DNA from: Bog-532 sp963720945 | GTDB taxonomy: Bacteria > Actinomycetota > Actinomycetes > Streptosporangiales > Streptosporangiaceae | Reading direction: 5' to 3' | Assembly: GCA_963720945.1 (NCBI GenBank) | Contig: CAVRHH010000005.1 | Span: 1 to 64,000 of the forward strand | DNA length: 64,000 nt | Shown here: positions 11,164 through 18,758 of the stretch, piece after piece | How positions within the stretch are numbered: the first letter of the stretch is position 1 | Layout of the letters: each line of letters starts with the position of its first letter | Position numbers and translations under genes: made by a program | Notes under the pieces: generated by a model | The model's database searches: none | Told to the model about the DNA's origin: nothing | Seen by the model: the letters and a program-made list of their open reading frames with translations, nothing else

Positions 11164-11223
11164 GCGATCTCCCCTGGATACCTGGAGCGGCACCCTGCTA
11201 GGAGCCTGTGCCCGGAGAGGCTC

Positions 11224-11458
11224 GCGTTACTCGGACCCATGCGGTGACCATCACCGCCGCGACCGGCCCATAGGGGCGTGGAGGGCCCGCAGGCCCGCCG
11301 CCAGCCACTTGGCGAGTAACGCTCACAGGCGTCTCGGACGGACCGGGGTAGGCCCATGAAGGGCCACGATCCGGCCCTTCCTTCATCACGCCTGCGTCCG
11401 GAAACGCGAACGCTTCGCAAATCCAAGGGCCTTCCCGCGGACGGCGCTCGCCGTCCGC
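11224..11458 (-). promoter_or_regulatory. Candidate structured 5' leader of phoH
   Basis: Seen on the minus strand, within 300 bases of the phoH start: arms GCGTTACTCG (11313-11322) and CGAGTAACGC (11224-11233) can form a 10-bp closing stem around 79 bases. Inside it GCGGTGA/TCACCGC (11241-11257) forms a 7-bp hairpin with a 3-base loop. Further upstream are hairpins at 11359-11379 (AAGGGCC/GGCCCTT) and 11437-11458 (9-bp stem GCGGACGGC/GCCGTCCGC). The overlapping open frame at 11198-11503 has weak third-position GC bias and looks non-coding. A riboswitch or attenuator is inference; no known class was recognised. Confidence 0.4.
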
Positions 11459-11629
11459 CACTTCGAAGGTACCTGGATAACCATCGGTCTGGAAATACCG
11501 CACACGCTACGAGCTGGGAAATTCCAGGTGGGCGCGCTGCCACGGCCCTTTCCGCGGCCCGCCGGCGTGTCCCGATTCCAGACCCGCGCCCGATAAAGCC
11601 CGCAACGTCCTGTTGCGGAGAACGAGCGC

Positions 11630-11850
11630 CAGGAACGAGTTACGGCGAGTCGCTCATGCCGGCCCAGCGAGCCCGGGCCTTCAGGCCCGGCGAGCGGCCG
11701 GTGCTGTCGGTGAGCACCGCAGCGGTCCTACGGCGGGACGGTTGTAACCGGCCAGCGAGTCCCGGGCCTCCGGCCCGGGTGAGCGCCGGTGTGCCGGCGA
11801 AGTACCGCAGCGGGGGGAATCGGGGGGTCGTCCCCCCGGGCTATAACGCG
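11630..11850 (-). repeat. Interspersed 3'-end repeat, copy after uppS
   Basis: Reading from the uppS stop (minus strand), the G-rich hairpin module (CCCGGGGGG/CCCCCCG arms) starts in the stop codon itself, followed by a GGTACTTCGCCGGCA-type stretch and two copies of the second module (CCGGC..CTCGC..GGGCC/GGCCC..GCGAG..GCCGG). The same module order follows the Fur/Zur gene, a TetR gene and ilvA in this window. The fit to uppS suggests a transcript-end role. No ORF is supported here. Confidence 0.75.
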
Positions 11851-12605
11851 CCGAAGCGGCGATTTCTCGCCGCGTAGGAGCGGAGCGCGCGGAGGAAGTC
11901 GACCTTGCGGAAAGCGGGCCAGTAGGCGTCGCAGAAGTAGAACTCCGAATGGATCGTCTGCCACAGCAGGAAACCGCCGATCCGCTGCTCGCCCGAGGTA
12001 CGGATGACCAGATCGGGGTCGGGCTGACCGGCCGTGTAGAGGTGCTCGGCGATGTGCTCGACGTCGAGGATCTCGGCGAGCTCCTCGATCGCGGTGCCGC
12101 GGGTGGCGTGCTCATGCAGCAGCGAACGTACGGCGTCGGCGATCTCGCGCCGGCCGCCGTACCCGACCGCGACGTTCACCAGCAGGCCCGGGTTGCCGGA
12201 AGTGACGTCCGCCGCGTCCTTGAGCACCTGGGCCGTGTCGGCGGGCAGCAGGTCGAGCGCGCCCATCGGGTTCACGTGCCAGCGCTCGGCGACGAGCCGC
12301 CGCACGGTGTCCTCGATGATCCGCAGCAGCGGCTCGAGCTCGGCGGCGGGCCGGGTGAGGTTGTCGGTGGACAGCAGCCACAGGGTGACGACCTCCACGC
12401 CGGCTTCCCGGCACCACTCGAGCAGCTCGAAGATCTTGTCGGCGCCCTTCTGGTGACCGCTGGCCACGTCGAGCAGGCCGGCGGACCTGGCCCACCGGCG
12501 GTTGCCGTCACACATCACGCCGACATGCCGGGGAATCACCTCCGGGGACAGGGAACTTTCGAGCCTGCGTGCGTAGAGCCGGTAAACCAGGCCACGAAAT
12601 CCCAT
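11841..12605 (-). CDS. uppS: Isoprenyl transferase (undecaprenyl/decaprenyl diphosphate synthase type)
   Basis: Cis-prenyltransferase that extends an allylic diphosphate with isopentenyl diphosphate to make the polyprenyl carrier lipid of cell-wall synthesis. At 254 residues it has the usual length. Hallmarks are CDGNRRWARSAGL (catalytic Asp; usual MDGNGRWA), the GHQKGADKI segment, TLWLLSTDNLTRP, DLVIRTSGEQRIGGFLLWQ and SEFYFCDAYWPAFRKVDFL. The start ATG 12605 has GGAAGG 7 bases upstream. The stop codon TAG is part of the first base block of the interspersed repeat. It is likely in the same direction as phoH but separated from it by the repeat and leader. Confidence 0.92.
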   Translation of the reverse strand: MGFRGLVYRLYARRLESSLSPEVIPRHVGVMCDGNRRWARSAGLLDVASGHQKGADKIFELLEWCREAGVEVVTLWLLSTDNLTRPAAELEPLLRIIEDTVRRLVAERWHVNPMGALDLLPADTAQVLKDAADVTSGNPGLLVNVAVGYGGRREIADAVRSLLHEHATRGTAIEELAEILDVEHIAEHLYTAGQPDPDLVIRTSGEQRIGGFLLWQTIHSEFYFCDAYWPAFRKVDFLRALRSYAARNRRFGAL

Positions 12606-12746
12606 GTAGCGACCTTCCCGTCACCGTTGCTCAGCCATAAGAACCGTATCCAACGATCCTGAGGTATCGGCAAAGAGCGGGTGAAAGGGGTGGACGCACG
12701 GCTGCCGTAGGCCGCTTCCGGCCCACCGGCACCGATGCGGGCCAGG

Positions 12747-12959
12747 TCAGGCGATCGACTTGAGGATCGAGGGGGCCAGCCCCTCGAATGACGGGATGTA
12801 CTCGCTGCGCTCCCGCTTCATCCTCTCGACCATGGCTGCCTGGTCAGCGGCGCGGCCGGTGCCCTCGACGATGGCCTGCACGATCGCGGAGGAGCAGGGA
12901 ATCGTGACCTTATTGGAATCTGGGTTGTTGCTGCTGCCGCTGCGCCCGGTGCTCAGCAC
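12747..12959 (-). CDS. Small hypothetical protein (about 70 residues)
   Basis: A short frame directly downstream of the 12977 gene. It reads SNKVTIPCSSAIVQAIVEG and ends MKRERSEYIPSFEGLAPSIL, with strong G/C at third positions, which is why I accept it as coding. The start is unclear: GTG 12959 is the best candidate inside the gap, and the frame stays open upstream through the neighbouring gene. The family was not recognised. It could also be the remnant tail of a longer protein. Confidence 0.35.
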   Translation of the reverse strand: MLSTGRSGSSNNPDSNKVTIPCSSAIVQAIVEGTGRAADQAAMVERMKRERSEYIPSFEGLAPSILKSIA

Positions 12960-12976
12960 GAAGGGTTTCCGGCCCG

Positions 12977-13609
12977 TCAGGTGCGTGGGCCCTCCGAACG
13001 TACCTCCTCGACCCGGCGCAGTGCTGACCGCAGGTCGGCCAGCCAGGAATCCTCGTGCTGCCCGACCAGGCGCACGCACCAGGCCAGCGCGTCGCTCCTG
13101 CTGCGCGCGACACCGCCCTCTACGAGGGTGTCGAGGACCCGGCGCTCCGGCTGGCGCAGGCGGGTCATAACGGGCACGGACAGGGTGGTGAACATCTCGG
13201 TCCGGCCCCCGCAGGTGACGCCCCACGACACCTTGCGCCGGAACCGGTGCTCGGCCTCCCGGGCGATGTCGACCCGCCGGGCCCGCGTCTCCTCACGGAA
13301 TCTGCGGATCCGGCCTTCGGCGGCCGCCGCGTGCTCGGCGTCAGACGCGTCCGCGGCGGTCTCCGGGTCGGGCAGCGTCCCGATCACGGTGATCTCCTCG
13401 CGGTCCGCCTGGACCACCGGCACCGCGGTGAACCATCCGGCCGGAAGCCGCCCGGCGAACCAGCCACGCAGTCGTTCGCCCGGGGAGCCTTCGTCATCCT
13501 GCCCGGCCCCCTCCTGGGCGCCGTCCGCGCTGTCACCGGCCTGGCCGGCTGCGCTGGTGATGTCGTCAGCGCCAGGCTCTTCGGCCGGCCCCTCTTGCTC
13601 TGTACTCAT
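12977..13609 (-). CDS. Conserved actinobacterial hypothetical protein
   Basis: 210 residues, not assigned to a named family. The N-terminal third is acidic and low-complexity (Glu/Asp/Gly/Ala). The middle holds RLPAGWFTAVPVVQADREEI, then a charged helical stretch (EGRIRRFREETRARRVDIAR). The C-terminal third contains FTTLSVPVMTRLRQPERRVL followed by a segment (VARSRSDALAWCVRLVGQHE) resembling ribbon-helix-helix or antitoxin-type C-termini that I recall from other actinomycetes. No catalytic motif is visible. The start ATG 13609 is chosen because the AT-rich palindrome at 13609-13624 abuts it; the upstream extension has no coding look. A DNA-binding role is only a guess. Confidence 0.65.
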   Translation of the reverse strand: MSTEQEGPAEEPGADDITSAAGQAGDSADGAQEGAGQDDEGSPGERLRGWFAGRLPAGWFTAVPVVQADREEITVIGTLPDPETAADASDAEHAAAAEGRIRRFREETRARRVDIAREAEHRFRRKVSWGVTCGGRTEMFTTLSVPVMTRLRQPERRVLDTLVEGGVARSRSDALAWCVRLVGQHEDSWLADLRSALRRVEEVRSEGPRT

Positions 13610-13624
13610 GTAATTATGATTACA
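13609..13624. promoter_or_regulatory. Palindrome TGTAATTATGATTACA at the start of the 12977-13609 gene
   Basis: Perfect 6-bp arms (TGTAAT/ATTACA) around 4 bases, touching the start codon, in a region otherwise above 70% GC. It lies in the 31-base gap between the LtrA gene and this gene. The position suits an operator or a leaderless promoter. The binding protein is unknown. Confidence 0.4.
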
Positions 13625-13640
13625 CCGTCGCGTGCAGGCG

Positions 13641-14903
13641 TCAAGACACCCGGGCTCTACCCGGGGACGGGGCCGCCCCCGGGGCGCCCTCCGTGACGGC
13701 GGCCGTCTGGTGCCCGTGCACCCGGTCGCTAACGGCCACACCCACGAGCACCAGGACGACCACGATGTTCAGGGCCAGCGCCGTTACGTGCGGGGCCAGC
13801 GGCAGCAGGAGGAACAGCACGGCGATCGCGGTGACACGCGTCCAGGAGACGACGCCCCAGATGACCCGCTTGAACAGGACGTGCCCGGCGAGGAACAGCA
13901 CCGCCCCGCCGATCACCATCCAGGTCGTGCTCATGCGGCCGACCACCGCGGGATGGTTCAGCACCTCCTGGTCGGCGGCGGCCGCGACGATGATCCCGGC
14001 CACCATCACCGGGTGGATGAGGTGGTACGCGGAGTTGGCCAGCCGCCCGGGATCGGCCGACCCGGCGATGATCCGCGCCCCTTCCTCCGCGCTCCGGTCG
14101 AAGTAGATCCACCACAGCGCGACGCTCCCGGCGAAGGCGGTGACGAACGCCGCGACCGCGGCGGCGGTGACCTGCGCCCGCACCGACAGGGCCTGGCCGA
14201 TGACGACGATCGACTCGCCGAGGGCGATGATGATGAACGCCTGGCAGCGCTCGGCGAAGTGGCCGCCCGCGATCGTCCACTCGTCGCTGGTGGTCCGGCC
14301 CATCCCCGGGGTGTAGAAGCCGATACCGTCGGCGAGCAGATCCACCCCGAGGGCGGCGAGCCACACCAGCTCCCGGGCATGGCCGCCCACGAAGGCTCCG
14401 CCAATCCACACGCAGCCGCTGGCCACCGACCACAGCGTGACCCGGGTGAAGATGCGGTCGACCCGCTGGCCCCGCCCGGCGATCGCGACGAACGCGGACC
14501 GGCCGACCTGCATCAGCACGTACGCGCCGGCCACGATCAGCCCGCGGGACCCGAACGCCGCGGGCAACGCCGCCGACAGCACCAGACTGACCAGCATTAG
14601 GGCGATGAGCATGAGCCGGACCGGTATCCGCTCGGCGTCCAGCCAGTTTGTCGCCCAGGTCGTGTAGACCCACGCCCACCAGACCAGGGCGAGCAGCAGC
14701 GCGGTCTGCAGCGCGCCATCCGCCGTCGGCTCGGCGAGCAGGTGATGCGACATCTGGGTGACGGCGAACACGTACACCAGGTCGAAGAACAGCTCAATGT
14801 TGGTGACCCGCTGCTCGCCGGAATGGTCCTGCAGCAGGCTGCGCCGCGCGTCGCGCCGTGCACCGGAGGCCTCGTGACCACGCCGCATCACACGCGTGAC
14901 CAT
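13641..14903 (-). CDS. Low temperature requirement protein A (LtrA) family membrane protein
   Basis: LtrA-family integral membrane protein of 420 residues, usual size. The signature lies near residue 35: NIELFFDLVYVFAVTQMSHH. Further conserved features are WWAWVYTTWATNWLDAERIP, HFAERCQAFIIIALGESIVV and ALWWIYFDRSAEEGARII. About ten hydrophobic helices are visible. The biochemical function is unknown for the family; the name comes from cold growth in Listeria. The first 30 residues are basic and poorly conserved, so the true start could be slightly internal. It ends 31 bases upstream of the next gene on the same strand and may be co-transcribed with it. Confidence 0.85.
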   Translation of the reverse strand: MVTRVMRRGHEASGARRDARRSLLQDHSGEQRVTNIELFFDLVYVFAVTQMSHHLLAEPTADGALQTALLLALVWWAWVYTTWATNWLDAERIPVRLMLIALMLVSLVLSAALPAAFGSRGLIVAGAYVLMQVGRSAFVAIAGRGQRVDRIFTRVTLWSVASGCVWIGGAFVGGHARELVWLAALGVDLLADGIGFYTPGMGRTTSDEWTIAGGHFAERCQAFIIIALGESIVVIGQALSVRAQVTAAAVAAFVTAFAGSVALWWIYFDRSAEEGARIIAGSADPGRLANSAYHLIHPVMVAGIIVAAAADQEVLNHPAVVGRMSTTWMVIGGAVLFLAGHVLFKRVIWGVVSWTRVTAIAVLFLLLPLAPHVTALALNIVVVLVLVGVAVSDRVHGHQTAAVTEGAPGAAPSPGRARVS

Positions 14904-14950
14904 ATCGCCTGCGCCACGGCCGGGCGGACGGGGCTGGCCCGGGCGGAGGG

Positions 14951-16192
14951 TCAGATGGAGCCTGCCACCGCGGCGGCCAGGGCCGGGTCCACCCGGACCG
15001 CGCCGGCGAACTCGTTGCCGGTATCGGCCGGGACGACCTCCACGTTCTGTCCCGGCTGCGGGGCCTGGATCATCTTGCCGTCACCGAGATAGATGGCGAC
15101 GTGCGAGATGTAGCCCGGATCGGTGGGATCGGTGTGGTAGAAGAGCAGGTCACCGGGCTGAAGCTGGCTGACGGGTACCGCCGGGCCGGTCCGGGCCTGA
15201 TCGGCGGCCACCCGTGGCATGCGCACCCCGGCCTGCGCGAACGACCATTGCACCAGGCCGGAGCAGTCGAATGAGGCCGGGCCCGCCGCCCCCCAGACGT
15301 ACGGCATCCCCTGGCGGCTGAGGGCCGCGTCCAGCGTGGTGACGATCTGGCTCTGGCCGGCCCCCGCGGTGCTGCCCGAGACGCCGGACACGCCGGCCGC
15401 GGTGGCCTCGGTCGTGGTGGCGCCCGCGCTGACCTGCTCCATGAGCGGCTCGGCGGCGGCACCGTGCGGGATGACCCGTTTCACCGCGGTGGCGAGCGAG
15501 GCCAGGTTGGCGTGCGGGGCGCTGATCACGATGGCGTTGGCGGCGGGCATGCCCAGCGAGCGGGCCACGGCGTGCGAGACCACCGCATCGATGCCCTCGA
15601 TACCGACGGTGCCGAACCCGCCGACCTTGAGGTTCTCCCGCTTGGCCGCGTTCACGTGCACCGTGCCGCCCAGCGGCAGCTTGTCCTGGCTGCCCATGGT
15701 GTAGGAGACGGCCATCGCGCCGGCGGCCACACCCTGCCAGAGCTGATCGGACGCGGCCGTCTTCTGCGCCGCGTAGCCGCGGAAGGTGGACGCGTCCACC
15801 CCGAGTACGGCGGTGTACTTACCGTTTACCTGGATCTTGGCCGCTTCCACGGACTGGGCCGCGGTGACCCCGGGCAGACGCTGAATCGCGCTCAGGGTGC
15901 TGGCCGGGAGCGACGATGAGGCGACCACGATCATGTCCGCCTGGAGCAGTCCGTGCAGCGGGGCGACCGTGGCGGTGCTGCGGCCCGGCGGCTGGGCCAC
16001 TGGCAGCGAAAATGAGGTCAGGCGGGAGGTGCCGGGGAACGGCACCAGCGAACGCGCGCCGGCGGCCGCCCCCTGGATCGCCGGATGCGAGCTGGTGGGG
16101 CGCCACACAGCCGGGATCCCCAGGCCCAGTCCCGTTCCGAGCAGGCCAGCCACGCCGGCCAGGGCAGCCAGGGAACGTGCCTTGTCCCGCAC
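14951..16192 (-). CDS. Secreted NlpC/P60 peptidoglycan hydrolase
   Basis: Cell-wall endopeptidase of the NlpC/P60 family, expected to cut within peptidoglycan stem peptides. The N-terminus has a signal sequence or anchor (ARSLAALAGVAGLLGTGLGL). About 260 residues of unassigned extracytoplasmic region follow. The C-terminal ~120 residues are the catalytic domain: GMPYVWGAAGPASFDCSGLV with the nucleophile Cys, DLLFYHTDPTDPGYISHVAI with the catalytic His, and a polar residue in DGKMIQAPQPG. I chose GTG 16192 because GGGGAGG lies 5 bases before it; the frame also opens at 16252 without a clear ribosome site. The 460-base upstream region has no c-di-AMP riboswitch hallmark. Confidence 0.85.
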   Translation of the reverse strand: MRDKARSLAALAGVAGLLGTGLGLGIPAVWRPTSSHPAIQGAAAGARSLVPFPGTSRLTSFSLPVAQPPGRSTATVAPLHGLLQADMIVVASSSLPASTLSAIQRLPGVTAAQSVEAAKIQVNGKYTAVLGVDASTFRGYAAQKTAASDQLWQGVAAGAMAVSYTMGSQDKLPLGGTVHVNAAKRENLKVGGFGTVGIEGIDAVVSHAVARSLGMPAANAIVISAPHANLASLATAVKRVIPHGAAAEPLMEQVSAGATTTEATAAGVSGVSGSTAGAGQSQIVTTLDAALSRQGMPYVWGAAGPASFDCSGLVQWSFAQAGVRMPRVAADQARTGPAVPVSQLQPGDLLFYHTDPTDPGYISHVAIYLGDGKMIQAPQPGQNVEVVPADTGNEFAGAVRVDPALAAAVAGSI

Positions 16193-16623
16193 AGGCCCTC
16201 CCCTTCGTCGCGGACACCGGTGTCTGCTCGGCGGCACGGCAGCCTCACTCATGTCGCGTCGCCCGGCGAGCCATCCCCTCTATGACGGAGCCGGCCCATC
16301 CGCCGGTTCCGCCCGGTTTCGGCGAGTCCGTGCAACGCTCCTTGGCCAACATGCCAAATGTGTGCCCCAACCGTCTAGACCCTGGCAGTTTGAGATTGAT
16401 GCGGCATGATTCATTCAGCCAGCGTTCAGCGTGCCTCTTCGCGTCGTTTCGTACCTCATGACGCATTGGACACTCCCCCGTTGGCCGCCACTGCACCATG
16501 AGAGGCATCAGCTACCTGCACGGAGTACTCAAAGTCAGATAATGTTGCTCTCCGTGCGCGACAGGACGCTTCCGGGCAGGACGTCCGATCCTGGTCATAT
16601 TTTGTGATCATTGGCGCGAATAT
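16193..16623. other. Non-coding region upstream of the NlpC/P60 gene
   Basis: About 430 bases without a supported gene, with lower GC than its surroundings between 16490 and 16630 (for example GTCAGATAATG and GGTCATATTTTG). It should hold the promoter of the minus-strand hydrolase gene. I looked for a ydaO/c-di-AMP riboswitch, common before such genes in actinobacteria, and did not find the conserved blocks. Confidence 0.5.
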
Positions 16624-16647
16624 GATCGCAATTGGGTCGTTGCGATC
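16624..16647 (-). terminator. Inverted repeat after the YyaL-type gene
   Basis: GATCGCAA and TTGCGATC form an 8-bp stem with an 8-base loop, 7 bases after the stop codon at 16654. There is no T-tract, so it may be a weak terminator or 3'-end stabiliser. Confidence 0.4.
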
Positions 16648-16653
16648 GCCGGC

Positions 16654-18717
16654 TCAGGGCAGATCCAGCTCGGCCCGGAGCGCCGCCGGGTCCGTGACCG
16701 GCAGCCGGCAGGTGAAGTGACGGCAGACGTACGCGGCGGCCTCTCCGTTCACCAGCCCCCGGCCGGCCAGCAGCGGAACCGGTGCGTCCGTCCCGTTGCC
16801 CAGCGCGAGCACGGCTCCGGGCGGTGCGGCCAGCAGGGCGGCCCGGTGCAGCTCGCGGGTACGCGCGCTGCCCGGCGGGCCGACGACGGCGATCTCGGCC
16901 GGGCCGGCGAGCACGGCCTCGGCGACCGCGAGGCCCGAGCCCGCCGCCCGCGGGTACCGCCCGGCCAGAACCGGCGCAGCGCCCAGCGCGGCGAGGGCCG
17001 CCGCACGATGCCGCGCGGAACCGGTCAGCGCCGCGTAACTCAGCAGTGCCCCGGCCGCGGCGAACGTGCCCGAGGGGGTGGCGTTGTCGGCGGGGTCGGC
17101 GGGCCGGAAGATGAGCTGCTCGGCGCCGGCCGCGGTGTCGTAGAACCCCCCCTCTCCATCGCCGAACGAGGCGAGCACCGACTCCAGCAGCTCACCGGCC
17201 AGCGCCACCCACCCGGGCTCACCCGTGACGCCGGAGAGGGTGATAAAGCCCTCGGCCACGCACGCGTAGTCCTCCAGGACGCCCGCGCTGTCGCCGGCCA
17301 CCCCGTCGCGGGAGCTGCGCGCGAGACGGCCACCGGACAGGTGGACCCGCGCGAGCAGGCGGGCCGCGTCCCGGGCCGCCGCCACCAGATCGCCGCGGTC
17401 CAGCATCAGGCCGGTCTCAGCCAGCGCCGCGATCGCGAGACCGTTCCACGCCGCGACCACCTTGTCGTCCCGGCCCGGGCGGACCCGCTGGTCCCGTGCG
17501 GCGAGCAGGGCGGCACGGACGGCATCGAAGCGCGCGGCATCGGCGGGTTCCCCCGGCCGCCGGAGGACCGAGCGGCCGTGCTCGAACGTCCCGGCCCGGG
17601 TCACCCCGAACGCCTCGGCCGCGAAGGCCGCGTCCTGCTCAGCCAGGGCCTCCGTGAGCTCGGCCGGCGACCAGACGTAGAACCGGCCCTCTTCGCCCTC
17701 GCTGTCCGCGTCGAGAGAGGCCGCCAGGCCGCCCTGAGGTGTCCGGAGCTCGCGGAGCATCCAGTCACAGGTCTCCGCCGCGACGCGGCGGGCCAGTCCC
17801 GATCCGGTCCGGCGCCAGGAGTGGGCGTAGACCCGGGCGAGCAGGGCGTTGTCGTACAGCATCTTCTCGAAGTGCGGCACCACCCAGGCTTCGTCCGTGG
17901 AATAGCGGGCGAACCCCCCGCCGAGCTGGTCGTACATCCCGCCGCGGGCCATGGCTTCCAATGTCTGGCCGGCCATCCGCCGGGCCACGGCACTGCCCGT
18001 CCGCTCGTCGTGCCGCAGCAGGAACTCCAGCACCATGGACGGGGGGAATTTCGGCGCCCGGCCGAATCCGCCGTGGTCCTCGTCGAAATCACCGGCCAGG
18101 GCGGTGACGGCCGTGGCGGTGAGGTGCGCCAGGCTGGCCCCGGCCTCGCCGGGCCCAGCAGGGCCGCTGCCGCCATCCGGGCCGGCGAGGACATCCAGGC
18201 CGCCCCCCTCGCGCAGCGCCCGGGCGGTCGCGGCCACGTTGCCCGCCAGCGCGCCGGCGACCTGGCCGGCCTGTTCCTCGACGCCGCCCCGGTCGGTCCG
18301 CCAGGCGCCGGACACGCCGAGGATCAGCTGCCGGAACTGCTGCCGGGGGAAATAGGTGCCGCAGTAGAACGGGGCACGGTCCGGTGTCATGAATACCGTC
18401 ATCGGCCAGCCGCCCTGGCCGGTCATGGCCTGCGTGGCGGTCATGTAGACGGCGTCCACGTCGGGACGCTCCTCCCGGTCCACCTTGATCGCCACCAGGT
18501 GCTCGTTCATCAGCGCGGCGGTCGCGGGATCCTCGAACGATTCGTGCGCCATCACGTGACACCAGTGGCAGGCGGCGTAGCCGACCGAGAGCAGCACGGG
18601 CACGTCGCGCCGTCTGGCCTCGCCGAACGCCTCGTCCGACCATGGCCACCAGTCGACCGGGTTGTCCGCGTGCTGCAGGAGGTACGGGCTGGTCGCGTCC
18701 TTCAGCCGGTTCGCCAT
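16654..18717 (-). CDS. YyaL/DUF255 thioredoxin-domain protein (spermatogenesis-associated 20 type)
   Basis: About 687 residues, usual size. The N-terminal thioredoxin-like DUF255 domain starts with the diagnostic MANRLKDATSPYLLQHADNP and VDWWPW and carries a CxxC-type CHWC motif near residue 50 (GYAACHWCHVMAHESFEDP), then KVDREERPDVDAVYM and GQGGWPMTVFMTPD. The rest is an (alpha/alpha)6-barrel, glycosidase-like, with APKFPPSMVLEFLLRHDE, HFEKMLYDNALLARVY and SLDADSEGEEGRFYVW. The real start is ATG 18717; the open frame to 19212 upstream is a shadow of the next gene. Function is unsettled; a protein-quality or redox role is suggested for relatives. Confidence 0.88.
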   Translation of the reverse strand: MANRLKDATSPYLLQHADNPVDWWPWSDEAFGEARRRDVPVLLSVGYAACHWCHVMAHESFEDPATAALMNEHLVAIKVDREERPDVDAVYMTATQAMTGQGGWPMTVFMTPDRAPFYCGTYFPRQQFRQLILGVSGAWRTDRGGVEEQAGQVAGALAGNVAATARALREGGGLDVLAGPDGGSGPAGPGEAGASLAHLTATAVTALAGDFDEDHGGFGRAPKFPPSMVLEFLLRHDERTGSAVARRMAGQTLEAMARGGMYDQLGGGFARYSTDEAWVVPHFEKMLYDNALLARVYAHSWRRTGSGLARRVAAETCDWMLRELRTPQGGLAASLDADSEGEEGRFYVWSPAELTEALAEQDAAFAAEAFGVTRAGTFEHGRSVLRRPGEPADAARFDAVRAALLAARDQRVRPGRDDKVVAAWNGLAIAALAETGLMLDRGDLVAAARDAARLLARVHLSGGRLARSSRDGVAGDSAGVLEDYACVAEGFITLSGVTGEPGWVALAGELLESVLASFGDGEGGFYDTAAGAEQLIFRPADPADNATPSGTFAAAGALLSYAALTGSARHRAAALAALGAAPVLAGRYPRAAGSGLAVAEAVLAGPAEIAVVGPPGSARTRELHRAALLAAPPGAVLALGNGTDAPVPLLAGRGLVNGEAAAYVCRHFTCRLPVTDPAALRAELDLP

Positions 18718-18758
18718 GGGTCCATACTGGCTCACCGGCCCGGGCCGCGGCGATCCGC

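Noticed and set aside
9835..11247. Long open frame antisense to phoH
   Set aside because: PIN and PhoH motifs are clear on the minus strand; the plus frame is compositional.
11198..11503. 101-codon minus-strand frame upstream of phoH
   Set aside because: Third-position GC is well below that of real genes here and the region is dominated by inverted repeats.
16193..16653. ydaO/c-di-AMP riboswitch upstream of the NlpC/P60 gene
   Set aside because: The conserved GGGGAACC, GGGUGAAU and CCGAxxCCGxCAGCUAAC blocks were not found.
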